NCBI RefSeq assembly: GCF_017591425.1
Contig: NW_024465751.1
Location: 1,860,001 to 1,924,000, forward strand
Source of the DNA: Ochotona curzoniae
Lineage: Eukaryota > Chordata > Mammalia > Lagomorpha > Ochotonidae
Direction of reading: 5' to 3'
Length of the DNA stretch: 64,000 nt
Positions 1 through 11,418 of this stretch are shown piece by piece. The translations under genes were made by a program, and so were the position numbers. Under the pieces are notes generated by a model. It was not told where the DNA came from. It did no database searches and saw only the letters and a program-made list of their open reading frames with translations. Positions within the stretch are counted from its first letter, which is position 1. The number at the start of each line of letters is the position of its first letter.

Positions 1-184
1 TGGAGTAGTCGATATGCAGTCCTGATGCCCCAAGCCTGCTAGCTGTGGCACCTCTCCATGGTTAATGTTGCTTGGTGGCAACTTAGTCTGAGGTCATCAG
101 GAAGTCCATAGCAGGTGTGCATTAGGAACAAACTATGCATTCTGTGTCCACACACACATGCACACCAGCAACTTATCTCGAGAC

Positions 185-490
185 TGTTATGGTAGTACAG
201 TGGGTTAAGCCACATGCTACAATATAAGCATTCCACATTGGAGAATAGGTCCAAGTGCTTTTTTGAGGTCCACTTTCCATCAGGCTTCCTGCTATTGCAA
301 CTGAAGATGGCCCGACCTTTGGGACTCTGCAGCCCTGTGGGAGATTGAGAGGGAGCTCCAGGCGTCTTCCCGGCCCAGCCCTGGCTTTGCAGTCATTTGG
401 GAGTTAAGTCAGTGGACAGAAAACCTTTCTCTAGATCCCTCTCTTTCTCTCTCTGCAACTCTGCTTTCAAATAAATACATAAATCTTTAG
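185..490 (+). mobile_element. Lagomorph C-type SINE
   Basis: A diverged copy: GTAGTACAGTGGGTTAAGCC head, a GAAGATGGCCC core, a pyrimidine-rich TCTCTTTCTCTCTCTG block and an AAATAAATACATAAATCTTT tail. The order matches a plus-strand tRNA-derived CSINE. Confidence 0.85.
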
Positions 491-499
491 TTACCAACA

Positions 500-800
500 C
501 CGGCTCAGTTGGTTTATTTACTGCCTGAAGAGCTGGCGTCCCATATAGGCTCCGGTGTCAGCTGTTCCACTTCAAATCCAGCTCCTTGGTAATATGCAGA
601 GAAAGAAGCAGAAGATAGCCCATGTGCTTGGGCCCATGCATCCCCATGGCAGACCTGGAGGAAGCTCCTGGATCCTGGCTTCAGCCTGGACCATCTCTGG
701 CTGTTGGAGCCATAGGAGAGTGAACCAGCCGGCAGAAGAGCTCTCTTTTTCCCCCTCTTGTCTGTTACTTTGTATTTTAAATAAATAAAACAAATCTTTT
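500..800 (+). mobile_element. Lagomorph C-type SINE
   Basis: A second plus-strand copy directly after the first. It has CCCATATAGGC, a GAAGATAGCCCATGTGCTTG core, GGAGGAAGCTCCTGG and a terminal AAATAAATAAAACAAATCTTTT. The two copies lie head to tail. Confidence 0.88.
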
Positions 801-2580
801 AAGAATTTAAAAGAATTTCATCTTCTTTATTTCCTGCTTTGAATTATCCACGAGTCATATAATAGCACTAATCGTAACAATGGCTGACATGTAGCTGAGT
901 GGGTAGATTTTGAGAGGTGTGTGGTTTGAATACCCATGGCTCGGCTCAGACAAGCAGTGGGCTCAGACACGTCCAGGAGGGTGCCCCCTCCAGGAGGAGA
1001 GCCCGTTCCCTAGAGGGAGAGACTGAGAACTGCATTGCGTGTGCCCAACCATGCCGCCCTGGGGCAGGATGTGTGAAGGGGCAGAGAAAGCAGGCAGGGT
1101 CCCTCACTGAACCCACACTCCTGGGGCCAGTCCCCAGGGTCCAGGGAGTCCCTTGCCTCCTCCGTCCACCTTCTGCCCAGTGTTTTGCTGTGAACAGACT
1201 TGGAACCCAGGCCCTCTCTGCGCATGTGTGCATAGGCACACACAGCTTCTGTATATAGCAGGTGCTACCTCGGTGCTGGGAGGATAGGGAAGGGACCTTA
1301 TTCTCAGCGCTGTAAGTCAGAGCACCTGCTGCTCTGAACGGGGCCTTCCCGCATGCTCTGTCATGTCTCTTGACCTCTCCCCACTCCCCAACCACGAATC
1401 CAGCTTTATCCCCAATACCTCCTTCCTTGCCTCTCATTCACTGACACCTCCAAGAGACCAGTGTGCACATCACGTGGCTGATCAACAGCACCTCCTAAAC
1501 CATCATCTATTCCCAAATTCTGCCTCTACAGAAAGCTTCCTGGACCCTCACTGGCAAACATGGCCAGCCCCTTCCTTGTTCTTTATTTTATCTAAAGCAC
1601 AGATGCCTAACTAATATTGTGTGACTTGCGTGTTTGGAATTGTCTTTCTTCTGTCTGCATACAGGAGGAAGGCGGGACATTGTGTGCCATATTGTTAAAC
1701 TCAGGGTACAAGCCGTGATGACTAAAGGAGTGACTTGAAGTGACCCTGATGCCAAATGCTCATGCTTTTGAAAAGTTCCTCCTGAGGCACAGTAAATGAT
1801 TAAGAATTGAACTATGCTCAAAGATTGAGTTTCCAGAGATGAGATGTGAAAGAAGAGCTGGAGTCAGCAAGATCAGGCCTGGGTGAGGAACTCAGTAGGC
1901 ACCAAAGCGGGTCGGGGAACACGTCCGGCACCAGCCCTTGTCCCACACTACCCAGCTCCTGGATGACGTTCCTTTTCCACTCTATCTCGTGAGTCTGCTC
2001 TGTTCTCCACCCAGTCAAGGCCAGAGCTGAGGCTTGGTTGATTGGTCATCACAGCTGCATCTGTGGGCTTTGTATTCACAGTCAACCATGGCCGGCACTG
2101 CTTCACGGTTCCCTCGTGGCCAGACAACGTGCTGAGCAATCCCAGGTCATCCTGTGGTTCCCCTCCATGCCTCACCACCATGAGCTCACACACAAGACAT
2201 GCAAAACTTGAGCAGCCTCGGGTGAGACCAGCCTGCTTTGGGCTAGCAGTGCATCTGTGGTTGGTTACAAGCACCCAAAGCTAACGTTGCATCTCAGACT
2301 TTCAATTCACTGAACTGCATGTTCTTTAGATGTTGGTTTTGTTCCCTTGCCATGAGTAATTCTGGGAGGATGACCAGACATTCCAGGAGTGAGTGGAAGC
2401 CAGTGTCAGCCTCGTGAGTCCTCAGCGTCTAGCTCTGGGCCATGGATTGGAGCTGGGAGGTCGTGGGTACTGTGCAAATCCCGCACACAATTCAGAGACG
2501 ATTGAGACTAAGGCTAAGAGAAGGATGAAATGCAGGTCCTGCTCTTAAGCGGCCATAGTGTGGTCAGCCTCGCTCCTCTT
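801..2580. other. Intergenic, no gene recognised
   Basis: Unique-looking sequence. The ORFs of up to 163 codons show no family motifs. No RNA gene or repeat is recognised. Confidence 0.6.
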
Positions 2581-2584
2581 CACT

Positions 2585-3700
2585 GCTCTCTCCTCCCGCA
2601 CACACTCACACTCACACACTCTATAACTCTGCTCAGCCGATGTCTGCACACACTCTCACACACACCCCACCTGCTCCTTGCACACTCACACATACATACC
2701 CTCGTCTCACCCACTGTTTGCATACACTCACACACACACACTACTGCCCTCCTGCTGTCTGCACACACTCACACACACACATCCACACCACTGCCCTCTG
2801 CTGTCTGTACACACACACACACTCAGACACACACCACTGCCCTCCTGCTGTCTGCACACACACACTCACACACACCACTGCCCTCCTGCTGTCTGCACAC
2901 ACTCACACACACACACACATCCACACCACTGCCCTCCTGCTGTCTGCACACACACACACACCCACACCACTGCCCTCCTGCTGTCTGCACACACACACAT
3001 ACACACACACTCACACACACACCACTGCCCTCCTGCTCTCTGCACACACTCACATACACACGCACACATCACTGCCCTCCTGCTGTCTGCACACACTCAC
3101 ACACACACACACATCCACACACACACCACTGCCCTCCTGCTGTCTGCACACACACACACACACACACACCACTACCCTCCTGCTCTCTGCACAAACACAC
3201 ACACACTCTCACACACCAACACTCACACACACTCACACACACACCACTGCCCTCCTGCTCTCTGCACACACACACACACACATCCACACCACTGCCCTCC
3301 TGCTGTCTGCAATCACTCACACACACACACTCACACACACACACCACTGCCCTCCTGCTCTCTGCACACACTCACACACACACTCACACACACCCACACC
3401 ACTGTCCTCCTGTTGTCTGCATACACTCACACACACACACACCCACACCACTGCCCTCCTGCTGTCTGCACACACTCACACACACATATCTCTGCTTACC
3501 TACTGTCTGCATACATGCAACTCACTTACATACTTACACACACCCCACTGCCCTCCTGCTGTCTGTACACACACACATATTGCTTGGCTTCCTTGCTTTC
3601 TGCACACTCATATACACACACACTCACACCCCTCTGTTCACCTGTTGTCTACACACTCACACACACCCTCTGCTCACCTCCTATTGAACACACACACCTT
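2585..3700. repeat. CA-rich composite minisatellite
   Basis: About sixteen good copies, plus diverged copies at both edges, of a core close to CTGCCCTCCTGCTGTCTG alternate with variable CACACACTCACACACA stretches. The spacing between cores is roughly 40-75 bp. A variant core, TGCTCTCTG, recurs at about 3030, 3180, 3255 and 3357. The array has no stop codon over long distances in three plus frames, which creates spurious His/Thr-rich ORFs of 362-385 codons. On the minus strand the core contains GGAGGGCAG, similar to the GGGCAGG-type core of hypervariable minisatellites. Confidence 0.97.
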
Positions 3701-5584
3701 CACAATACACACCTCTGCCACCCATTAGTTCACTCAGATCCAGAGAGACAAAGATCCCAGTCATCCTGTGAATGACTCAATCTTACCTAAAAAGCATCAC
3801 TAAAAATCACGTATTCAGGAATTTGGAGGCCCTGAAGTTCATTGCAAAAAACATTCTCCAAACTTAATATTCTTATTCACCTGCTTTGTTCTTGTGCAGC
3901 ATCCTACACAGGTGTTGTCACTTTTCCTTCTTCTCTCGTTCAGGGAATATCAGACTATGAGTCCAGAGAGAGTGGTTCCAAGCCCACATTTACTACTGTG
4001 TCAAACCATACACAAATGATAGTGCCTTTTTAGACAGCATTTCGAATTTTGTTTGCATCAAACCCGGGTCTAGGTGTCATTACCAGTGTCTCAGTCCCTC
4101 GGTCAAATGCCTGCCCCTCACACAGTTATGATTCTCATGTTTCAGATGAGAACCCTGAGAATCACTGAGCCTAATTTACCACCCAAGGTCAGGTCACAGA
4201 CAAGGTCAAGTCATCGTCTGAACCAGTGTCTGTCCAGCTCCCGCGTCTGCTTCGGCTGAGGCTCTCCTCCGGCTTCTGTATGAATCGGCAGCTCACAGCT
4301 TGCACCTGGGATGTGGGGACAGGCTGGGCCACTGTCTCTCTAGAGGTGACCCTGCGCTTAGGGGGCCTGAGTGCCATGAGTGGGCACACGCCGAGGTGGA
4401 CCGCAAATTGGCAGCTTCTGTCCTGATCTTGGTGTTTTGGTTGCTTGGTGTCTGGTGCCGGCCCAACTTGGCCCTTTGAGTTGGGAGCCTTAGGGTGGGA
4501 TGGCTTGGAAGAGCCAGCGTGTGTTTAGAGTCTCTCTGAGAAGCTTGTGTCACACACAGCAGTGGAAGTGGCAGCTGCTTTGCCAGGAGGGCATGAGAAC
4601 TTCTGCTCTCGTTCAGCAGATCGAACCCTCTGGGGGCTTGAGTAGGTGGGAGTGGGATGGGACTATGAACATTGAAATCCCCAGGACAAAAATACCATGA
4701 TTCGCTACTCTCCATGTAAGGGGAGGAGTGGCAAGGCTGTGGAAACCCTGAGATGCTTGCAGCTACTTGTCTGCTTGCCCAGTGTTTACAGAAGGCACGC
4801 TTATGTCTTCCTGTCCTGCGTGTCAGTCTTGCGCAGGCATCCTCACGTGGACACCCACGTCCACACAGCCATGTGTGCTGGGGCTCAGGTGTGTCCCTCC
4901 TGTAGATGCAGCCAGTGTATGCAGTTCCCACTCTCGTGCACCCCTGGGTGGGGACAGCTGTGAGCCCTGGGCAGCGCCATGGACCACGGCTGCTCTGTCT
5001 TCCAGTGTGTGTGTTTGTCCCATCCAGGTGGGACAGCATCTGCACATGTAGCCCCAGGTGTCCGAATCTGTGCCAGGGATTGGCTGGCCAGGTCATTTGT
5101 GTCAGCGAGGTGGGAAAAAGGAAACAATCAGGGAGCCCTATCAGCTCCCAGCAGCACTTGGGACCCAGTTCCATGGGAGTGCTGGGGCACTGCCTGGCTG
5201 TCTTTGAGAAGGTACACACAAGGCAGGAGCACCTGCAGTGTGTCTCAACCATTTCCCTCTGTCATAGTGCAAGGTTGCTTCCTGCGGCCAGAGCAAAGAG
5301 TAATGCACATGCCATTAGAGCTCATCTGATGTGCAGGGCAAGGCCAGTCGGTGGAGGCCTCACTCCCAGCTCTGCTGCTTCTTACTTGATCCCCTGAGCA
5401 TTGTCTTCTCCAACCTTCAATTTCTCTCATATGAAAAATGGGGACATTATTGTTTCCTGCAAGACCAGAGCAAAACAGGATTAAATGATGTACCTGGAGC
5501 AACTCTGAAGAGATGAGATCACTGCCTCAGTCCCCTTTGCTCATTTCCCTCCAGCCTTCTAGTCTCTGCTTGTTGGAAAGGCCC
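3701..5584. other. Intergenic with MIR fragments
   Basis: Two MIR-like pieces lie here (about 4125-4245 and 5370-5490), the second with the ATGAAAAATGGGGACATTAT stretch and a downstream GATTAAATGATG. The 319-codon minus-strand ORF (4293-5252) has no recognisable domain. Confidence 0.5.
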
Positions 5585-5910
5585 AGGCCTCGGGGGCTGT
5601 GGCTGTGATGCAGAGCTGCTGTGTACATCAGGAGCATCCCACATGGCAGTACACATTCAAGTCCTGGCTGCTCCGCTTGCAACCTACATTACTGCAGGTG
5701 CATCTGAGAAAGCAGGAGAGGATGACCTGAGTGCCTGAGCCCTTCACCCATGTGGGAGATCCAGATGGAGTGATTCAGGCTCCTGGCTCAGCCCTTGGCT
5801 GTTGCGACCATTTGGAGAGTGAATCAGGGTATGGGAGGTCTCTCTCAGTCCCTGTCTCTCCAACTGTCTGTCACTCTGCCTTTCAAATGGATTTAAAAAA
5901 AAAGGATAAA
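5585..5910 (+). mobile_element. Lagomorph C-type SINE, old copy
   Basis: GCATCCCACATGGCAGTACA, CACCCATGTGGGAGATCCAG, CATTTGGAGAGTGAATCAGG and a CTCTGCCTTTCAAATGGATT-A-rich end occur in CSINE order on the plus strand. It is strongly diverged. Confidence 0.8.
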
Positions 5911-8900
5911 AGAAAGACCAGGCCTCAGACTCACTTCTTTTCTCTGGAACCTAGGTAGTTTTGAGTAAGCAGGAATACTTGAGTACCTCCCAGGGTGACT
6001 CTCAGCCAGCCCAAGCTTAAGTGTCCTCTTGGCCACCTTCCACACAGGCCTGACTCTGCCCCTGTCTCAGGAACCCCAGCATGGCCTGCTCCAGCCCCTC
6101 ATCGTCTTTGGCCTGCATTGTAGCAATAGCATCTCAGTTGATTTCCTGTTTGTGTCCTCCACAGTCTTTCCTTCCTGTCAAAGACACAGGGATCCTTTAA
6201 AATGCAAGTTGGGCCAGTGCCCTGCTTCTGCAGGCTCACCTTAGGGAAAGGCCAGAGCCTTGACCTGGTTGCCGGTGGAGCTGGGGCCCTCCAGTCCAAT
6301 CACATCTGGCATTCTACTCCAGCTTTGAAGCTCCTCAAATGTACACGCACTTTACTGCCTCAGGAACTTTGGGCACACCATTCCCTCAGCCTGGCTCTCC
6401 ATCAGGAACCCATGTGGTTCAGTCCTTCCCATTCTCCAAGACTCTTTGCTCAACCCCGAGGGCCATCTTAGGCAGGCTGTGTCAGACGACAGCCCACACT
6501 GGTCTCCCTACTTTCTGCAGCACTTGCAATCACGGACTAGCAAGGACAATTTCTGCCTTTCTCCTAGTCGGGGTCTAGCTGCAACCCGCCAGTAGCATCA
6601 AGCTGCCTGAGGGCATTTCCTTTTGCCCTCCTTGAATGATCATCTTCCAGAAGGCCTGGAGGTAACAAGTGCCTGTCTTTCTGTAGAATAAATGAATGGA
6701 TGAGTCAATGAATGATGCTCAGGAGCCTGTCTTCCAGGGTCCTCTGTACCAATTTGATTGTGATTTCCACAACTTTCTGTCACCCAACTTAATCTCAGTT
6801 TACTCCTCCTGTAAAATGGGGTGGGAGCAGGACCTCCCTACTGAGTGTTTTTGACGGGGAGGGAGCTAAGATGTTTACTAAGAGCTCAGATGGAGACGAG
6901 CGCAGAATTCATGCTTAGGAAAAAAAAGACTCTTGTTTTGCTTCGTGGTTTCACAGACACTTCAGTGGAAAATGGGAGCAGCTCGTGATACACAGCAGAT
7001 CTGAGCAAAGCAAAAACAAAAGTATATAAAGTATATGAAAAGAATTGGTGTGAATTACGTAAACTGACACACACCCACACACGGAGACAAAAGACTGGCG
7101 GCAAACATGGTCAAATGTTTGCAGAGGCTATTTGCGGAACGACTTTTAGTTGTTTTTATTTGTATGAGGTTTATACTTGAAAGTTTCCTCTGTGATGACT
7201 TCGTGTGTGACTTTCACAGTGCAAGAAGCTCCAGGTAAGAGGGCTGATGGATGGCGTCCCCAACCCCAACACTCTGCCACATCTCTCCTTGCTCCTCCGA
7301 ACATCCCTCTCACGTGCTCGGTCACAGCTGCTGACTGTGGGAGCAAAGCCTTCCCCCCTCGTAACTTCTCTTGAATCCCCTCTAATACTCCTGGAGGCCA
7401 ATCAAAACTCGTCCGCTGTGTGGATGCCAAGGTGAGCTGTGACCCATCCCTAAGCACCTTTCTTGAAGCAGTGACAAAAACAGTGACTTGGGGCCAGGGA
7501 GCCAGATGGAGCAAGCTCCGCCCTGGCTGCTTCTTTCCTGAGATCCAACAGGCACTGAGAAACGCTGGAGGACTAAGTTGGCCAAAGGTCATGTCACCAG
7601 AGCACAGATGGGGACCAGCCACGTACACTGTGCCAAAGCCCAGTGACCTGCAAAGCCAGACACACCTGGTAATAGAGGGTGGGCAGCAGAAGGGTCCTAG
7701 CCCAGGGAGAACACACCCTTCCTAGCAGCGACTCAACTTGTGAAGAAAGAATCGCATTGTGTTTTCTCCCACCAGTTAAGCTGTGTGCTCAGTTTGTGGG
7801 TTGAGGCCCCTCTGATTGTCCCATTCATCGCCTGCTGTTCTCTTGGAAGGTAATGAGCTTCCATCAGGAGGGATTCTTAGACCACCAGACACACCTGGAA
7901 GCTGACAGCAAATGGGTTTATGAAGAGTTCAAGGGCAAGTAGGGAAAGGAGAGGGAGGGACAAACTGGACAACAGAAGAGCTGGGAGAGGGGCTCAGCGA
8001 GAGGGTACACTGTGTGTGGGGTCTTCTGTTGGCTCTGCTCCTGCTCTGGGTTCCAGCAGGAGGGGCCCCAGAGCCCCTCCAGCCAGAGCCACAGGCCCAT
8101 AAGCAGATGCTGCAAACTTTCACAATGAGTCAGGGGTTGGCTGCGTACGATGGTAATTTTCCACTCCAGGCCATATGGGCTGATTCTGAGCTACAGAGGA
8201 AACCACTTGGCAAGAGGCAGGCTGAGAAACCTCAGATCATATACAAATTTTTCCCTCTCCCAAACCCCCCAGACCTCCAGCACTGGCGGATATAAGCATC
8301 ATGTGCCTGCTCTGGCCCCAGCACATGTCACCTCACTTGTACACATCACATCCCTTCCTGGATGAGCACAGGACATGCAGGCGCACAAGTATGTGTAACA
8401 CGCATGCGCCAGAACCTCCAACCCCAACAACACCTCCAACCCCAACAACTTTCTATGCTCTGCCCACTACCCCTAGGGAGTGTCTGCTCACTCACCCACT
8501 CCATCAGACCATGCCATGCTACGAATGGAAGAAGTCACAAGCCATGACCCGTGAGGAAAGTCCACGGCAGAGGGGCTGCCCGTGCCATCAGTAGAACTGG
8601 TGATGCACAGAGAGTGAAACGGAAACGGTGGCCACGCATGCTAAGGATCTACCGTGGCCTCAACGTCACTGAAATTTCTTGCTGGCGAGGAAGATGGAGA
8701 ACAGGGCTGGAGGGCTCTTGGGTATTAAGCAAGTGGAATTTCTCTGTGCCAGCCTCATCGTGAAAGGAACATAGGCTGGCTACAAAGATGACTCGATGAC
8801 TTCTTTGATGTCACAGGCATCTCAGATGCTTTCCTGTTGGGCAAAGGGAGCACGGAGCTCAAGAGGCTGGTACCAGACACTGACAGCTAGTGGGGCTGTA

Positions 8901-10280
8901 AGGGGCCGAGCGACGTGGGAGACCTGTGACCTAGAATCTCGCGTGAGCTGGCCTGAATGCGGGGTGATTCCAGATCTAAGGATTGTGTTTGTTACCCACA
9001 CGGTTTGGGGGGGATCAAAGGGAGAGGATGGAAACCAGAGAGAGGAGAGAGCTTTTGGGGAGAAGGTGGCAGGCGCAGGGGCCCTGTGGGGCTCCCAGGC
9101 TGGCTCTTGGGGAGAAGAAGGTGACCGTGAACCTGCCAGGGCATCTCCCACCTTGCATACCTTGGCTCACTGACGGAATATCACCAGGTGTCAGCCTCTG
9201 AGTGGATCCCAAGGTCACGTGCCAGGAGCTGTGGTTCCTGCTCAAGGGAAGCCTCCAGGAGAGGTGGGCCTAGTGCTGAGGGCCCAGGCAGTGCATCCTT
9301 CCAGCATCCCTGGGAGAGGACACAGGCAATTTCTCGGCCCCTGAGAGAGTAGCCATGTGAATGGGGATCCTGCAGGCTGCTTGGTGCCTGGGTGTCCATC
9401 TGGAGAAGCAGCCTCTGGAATAGGGGAAGACCCTGTAAGGTGCAGGGTCTGCTGCTGGGGATCCCAGGCCCTGGGGCAGCTCAGCTCAGCAAGAGGAAGC
9501 CAAGAGGAAGCTCTCAGTCCACACCCTGGATACCTGGGGTGGGTGTGGGCTATTTTCCTGCCATCCATCTTGCCAGAGTGTGTGGAGCAGGCAGCAGGCT
9601 GCCTGCGATGTGAGGGGGAGGAGCTAGAGCATTCCCTCTGTCTAAAGGGAAAGGTGAGATCTAGACTGGTGAGACGAGGTCATTGTCTGGTCCCCGACAT
9701 CAGTGGAGAGCTCTCCCTTTGCTGCCTGCCATTCATCAGCACTGTGCATGGCACAGGTGGCCAGTGTTACCCAGTGGTGGGGGAATTGGGAAGAGGGACC
9801 CTGAAAGCCAGCAGAGATTGTGCTGGGCTTTGCAGACAGGGGTTCTTGACAAGGAGAAGGAGGTTGCCTGTGGCTCCATGGGGATCTGGGGGAGATCTGC
9901 CTCAACACAGCACCGAGAGAGTATCAAGCAGAGGAAGACGATGCCCACGGGTGCGTGGCCAGCCAGTGTGCTGGGGCTGTCCTCCTGTCTGCCCTGGCTG
10001 AGCAGGTGCAGACAGGGCTGCCTGATGTCACCGAGTCCTACAAGGCAGCCTTGGCTTCACTGCCCCAGGACAAGGGTCCCAGCTGCAACCAGCTCCTGTT
10101 CTGGAGGTTGAGCCTCCTGCCAAAGGGGCTGTGGCTTCTGGGTGGCACATGTGCTTATGTGGTGGCACTGGTCTGGCAGTGGCATTCCTGAGTGCTGGTC
10201 CTGACATGGCTCCTGGGTGGGGGCTGCCTGGGCCTGCTGTTGCTGAATTGGCTCTCCTTCCCACTGCCCGGTGACACACA
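5911..10280. other. Intergenic, no gene recognised
   Basis: Mostly unique sequence. A possible MIR lies at about 6720-6850 (TCAGTTTACTCCTCCTGTAA, then AATGGGGTGGG). GC-rich stretches give ORFs of up to 214 codons (9357-10001 plus) without recognisable domains. No tRNA, snRNA or exon is seen. Confidence 0.5.
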
Positions 10281-10285
10281 GTGTG

Positions 10286-10289
<4 letters not shown>

Positions 10290-10328
<39 letters not shown>
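10290..10328. repeat. (TG)n microsatellite
   Basis: About 19 uninterrupted TG units directly precede the minus-strand SINE at 10335. Confidence 0.97.
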
Positions 10329-10331
<3 letters not shown>

Positions 10332-10334
10332 GTT

Positions 10335-10585
10335 CACTCCTCAAGTGGTCTCAACAGCCAGAGACTAGCTAATCTGAAGCCAGGAGCCAGGAGCTTCTTT
10401 GGTCTCCCACGTGGGTGCAGGGTTCCAAGACTTTGGGCTATCCTATACTGCTTTTCCAGGCCACAAGCAGGGAGCTGGATGGGAGGCGGAGAGCCAGGAC
10501 ATGAACCAGCACCCATATGTTATCCTGGCAGATGCAAGGCGAGGATTTAACCACTAGGTTATCATCACACTGAGCCCTACTGGCC
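10335..10585 (-). mobile_element. Lagomorph C-type SINE
   Basis: It reads in reverse as CSINE: TCTCCCACGTGGGTGCAGGG, GGCCACAAGCAGGGAGCTGG, CACCCATATG and a reversed head near GGATTTAACCACTAGGTTA. The 3' pyrimidine/A-rich end is short or missing next to the TG tract. Confidence 0.85.
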
Positions 10586-11066
10586 AACATTTTACTATAA
10601 TGCAGTTCCATACAAGTCAGGTCACCATGGTGGAGCCCTCAGGAAGAACCGGCAGCTTGGGTGACCTGGGCCAAAGGCAGAGCTAGTGGAACTGACAGGC
10701 TGAAACTGCTCTGCAGAGCAAATAGAAATGCCAGGGGCAATGAGAAAAGTGTGTCATTTTTGCATCAATGACCCACAATAGCAAGCCATCTATTTTCTTC
10801 CCATCAAGCCACTTCGCAGGGTAGTGCTCCAACCCCAGGGCAGAGGCCACGCCCTGCACCCCAGCTGTGTCATTGGCTGTCAAAGAGATGCTCAGGGTTA
10901 ATCCGACAGGACAAAGGCCTCTCAGTAGAGCAGAACCCGAACACCCCTTTCCTCCCAAAGCCAAGTTCATGAGGGCATAATGCATACAAACCAAGACCGA
11001 TGACGCACACAGCGGGTATCCATATTGTCCTACTGGAGAGGTTCTCTTTTTAGGAAAAGAAGGCTG

Positions 11067-11406
11067 GGCCTGGCGGTGTAGCCTAGCGGCTAAAGTCCTT
11101 GCCTTGAACGCACCGGGATCACATATGGGCACCAGTTCTAATCCCAGCAGCTCTACTTTCCATCCAGCTCCCTGCTTGTGGCCTGGGAAAGCAGTCAAGG
11201 ATGGCCCCAAAGCCTTGGGACCCTGCACCCATGCGGGAGACCCGGAAAAGGTTCCTGGTTCCTGGCTTCGGATTGGCTCAGCACCAGCCGTTGCGCTCAC
11301 TTGGGGAGTGAATCATCGGATGGAAGATCTTCCTCTCTCTCTCTCCTCCTCTCTGTATATCTGACTTTGTAATAAAAAAAAATAAATCTTTAAAAAAAAA
11401 GAAAAG
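11067..11406 (+). mobile_element. Pika-type C SINE with target-site duplication
   Basis: A near-complete young-looking copy. The head GGCCTGGCGGTGTAGCCTAG is followed by CGGCTAAAGTCCTTGCCTTG, the core GGGAGACCCGGAAAAGG, CACTTGGGGAGTGAATCATC and the tail AATAAAAAAAAATAAATCTT plus poly(A). The flanks AAAAGAAGGCTG (11055-11066) and AAAAGCAGGCTG (11407-11418) are a 12-bp target-site duplication with one mismatch. I associate this head and GTGAATCATCGGATGGAAG with Ochotona copies. Confidence 0.93.
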
Positions 11407-11418
11407 AAAAGCAGGCTG

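Noticed and set aside
2585..3700. CRISPR-like alternation of repeats and spacers
   Set aside because: Spacers are CA simple sequence of uneven length and the genome is mammalian. It is a minisatellite.
2530..3775. Three overlapping plus-strand ORFs of 362-385 codons rich in His and Thr
   Set aside because: They arise because CA-repeat DNA lacks stop codons in several frames. All three frames are open at once, which is a repeat artefact and not a protein.
4293..5252. 319-codon minus-strand ORF
   Set aside because: No recognisable domain, no splice or promoter context, and shadow frames are open on both strands. It is likely a chance ORF in GC-rich DNA.
9357..10001. 214-codon plus-strand ORF
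   Set aside because: Low-complexity Gly/Cys/Ser composition, no family motif, and other frames open over the same stretch.
10683..11300. 205-codon minus-strand ORF
   Set aside because: Its first third is the reverse strand of the SINE at 11067-11406, and the rest has no recognisable domain.
11067..11406. tRNA gene in the head of the SINE
   Set aside because: CSINE heads derive from a tRNA and keep pol III-like boxes, but no complete cloverleaf can be formed and a full SINE body follows.
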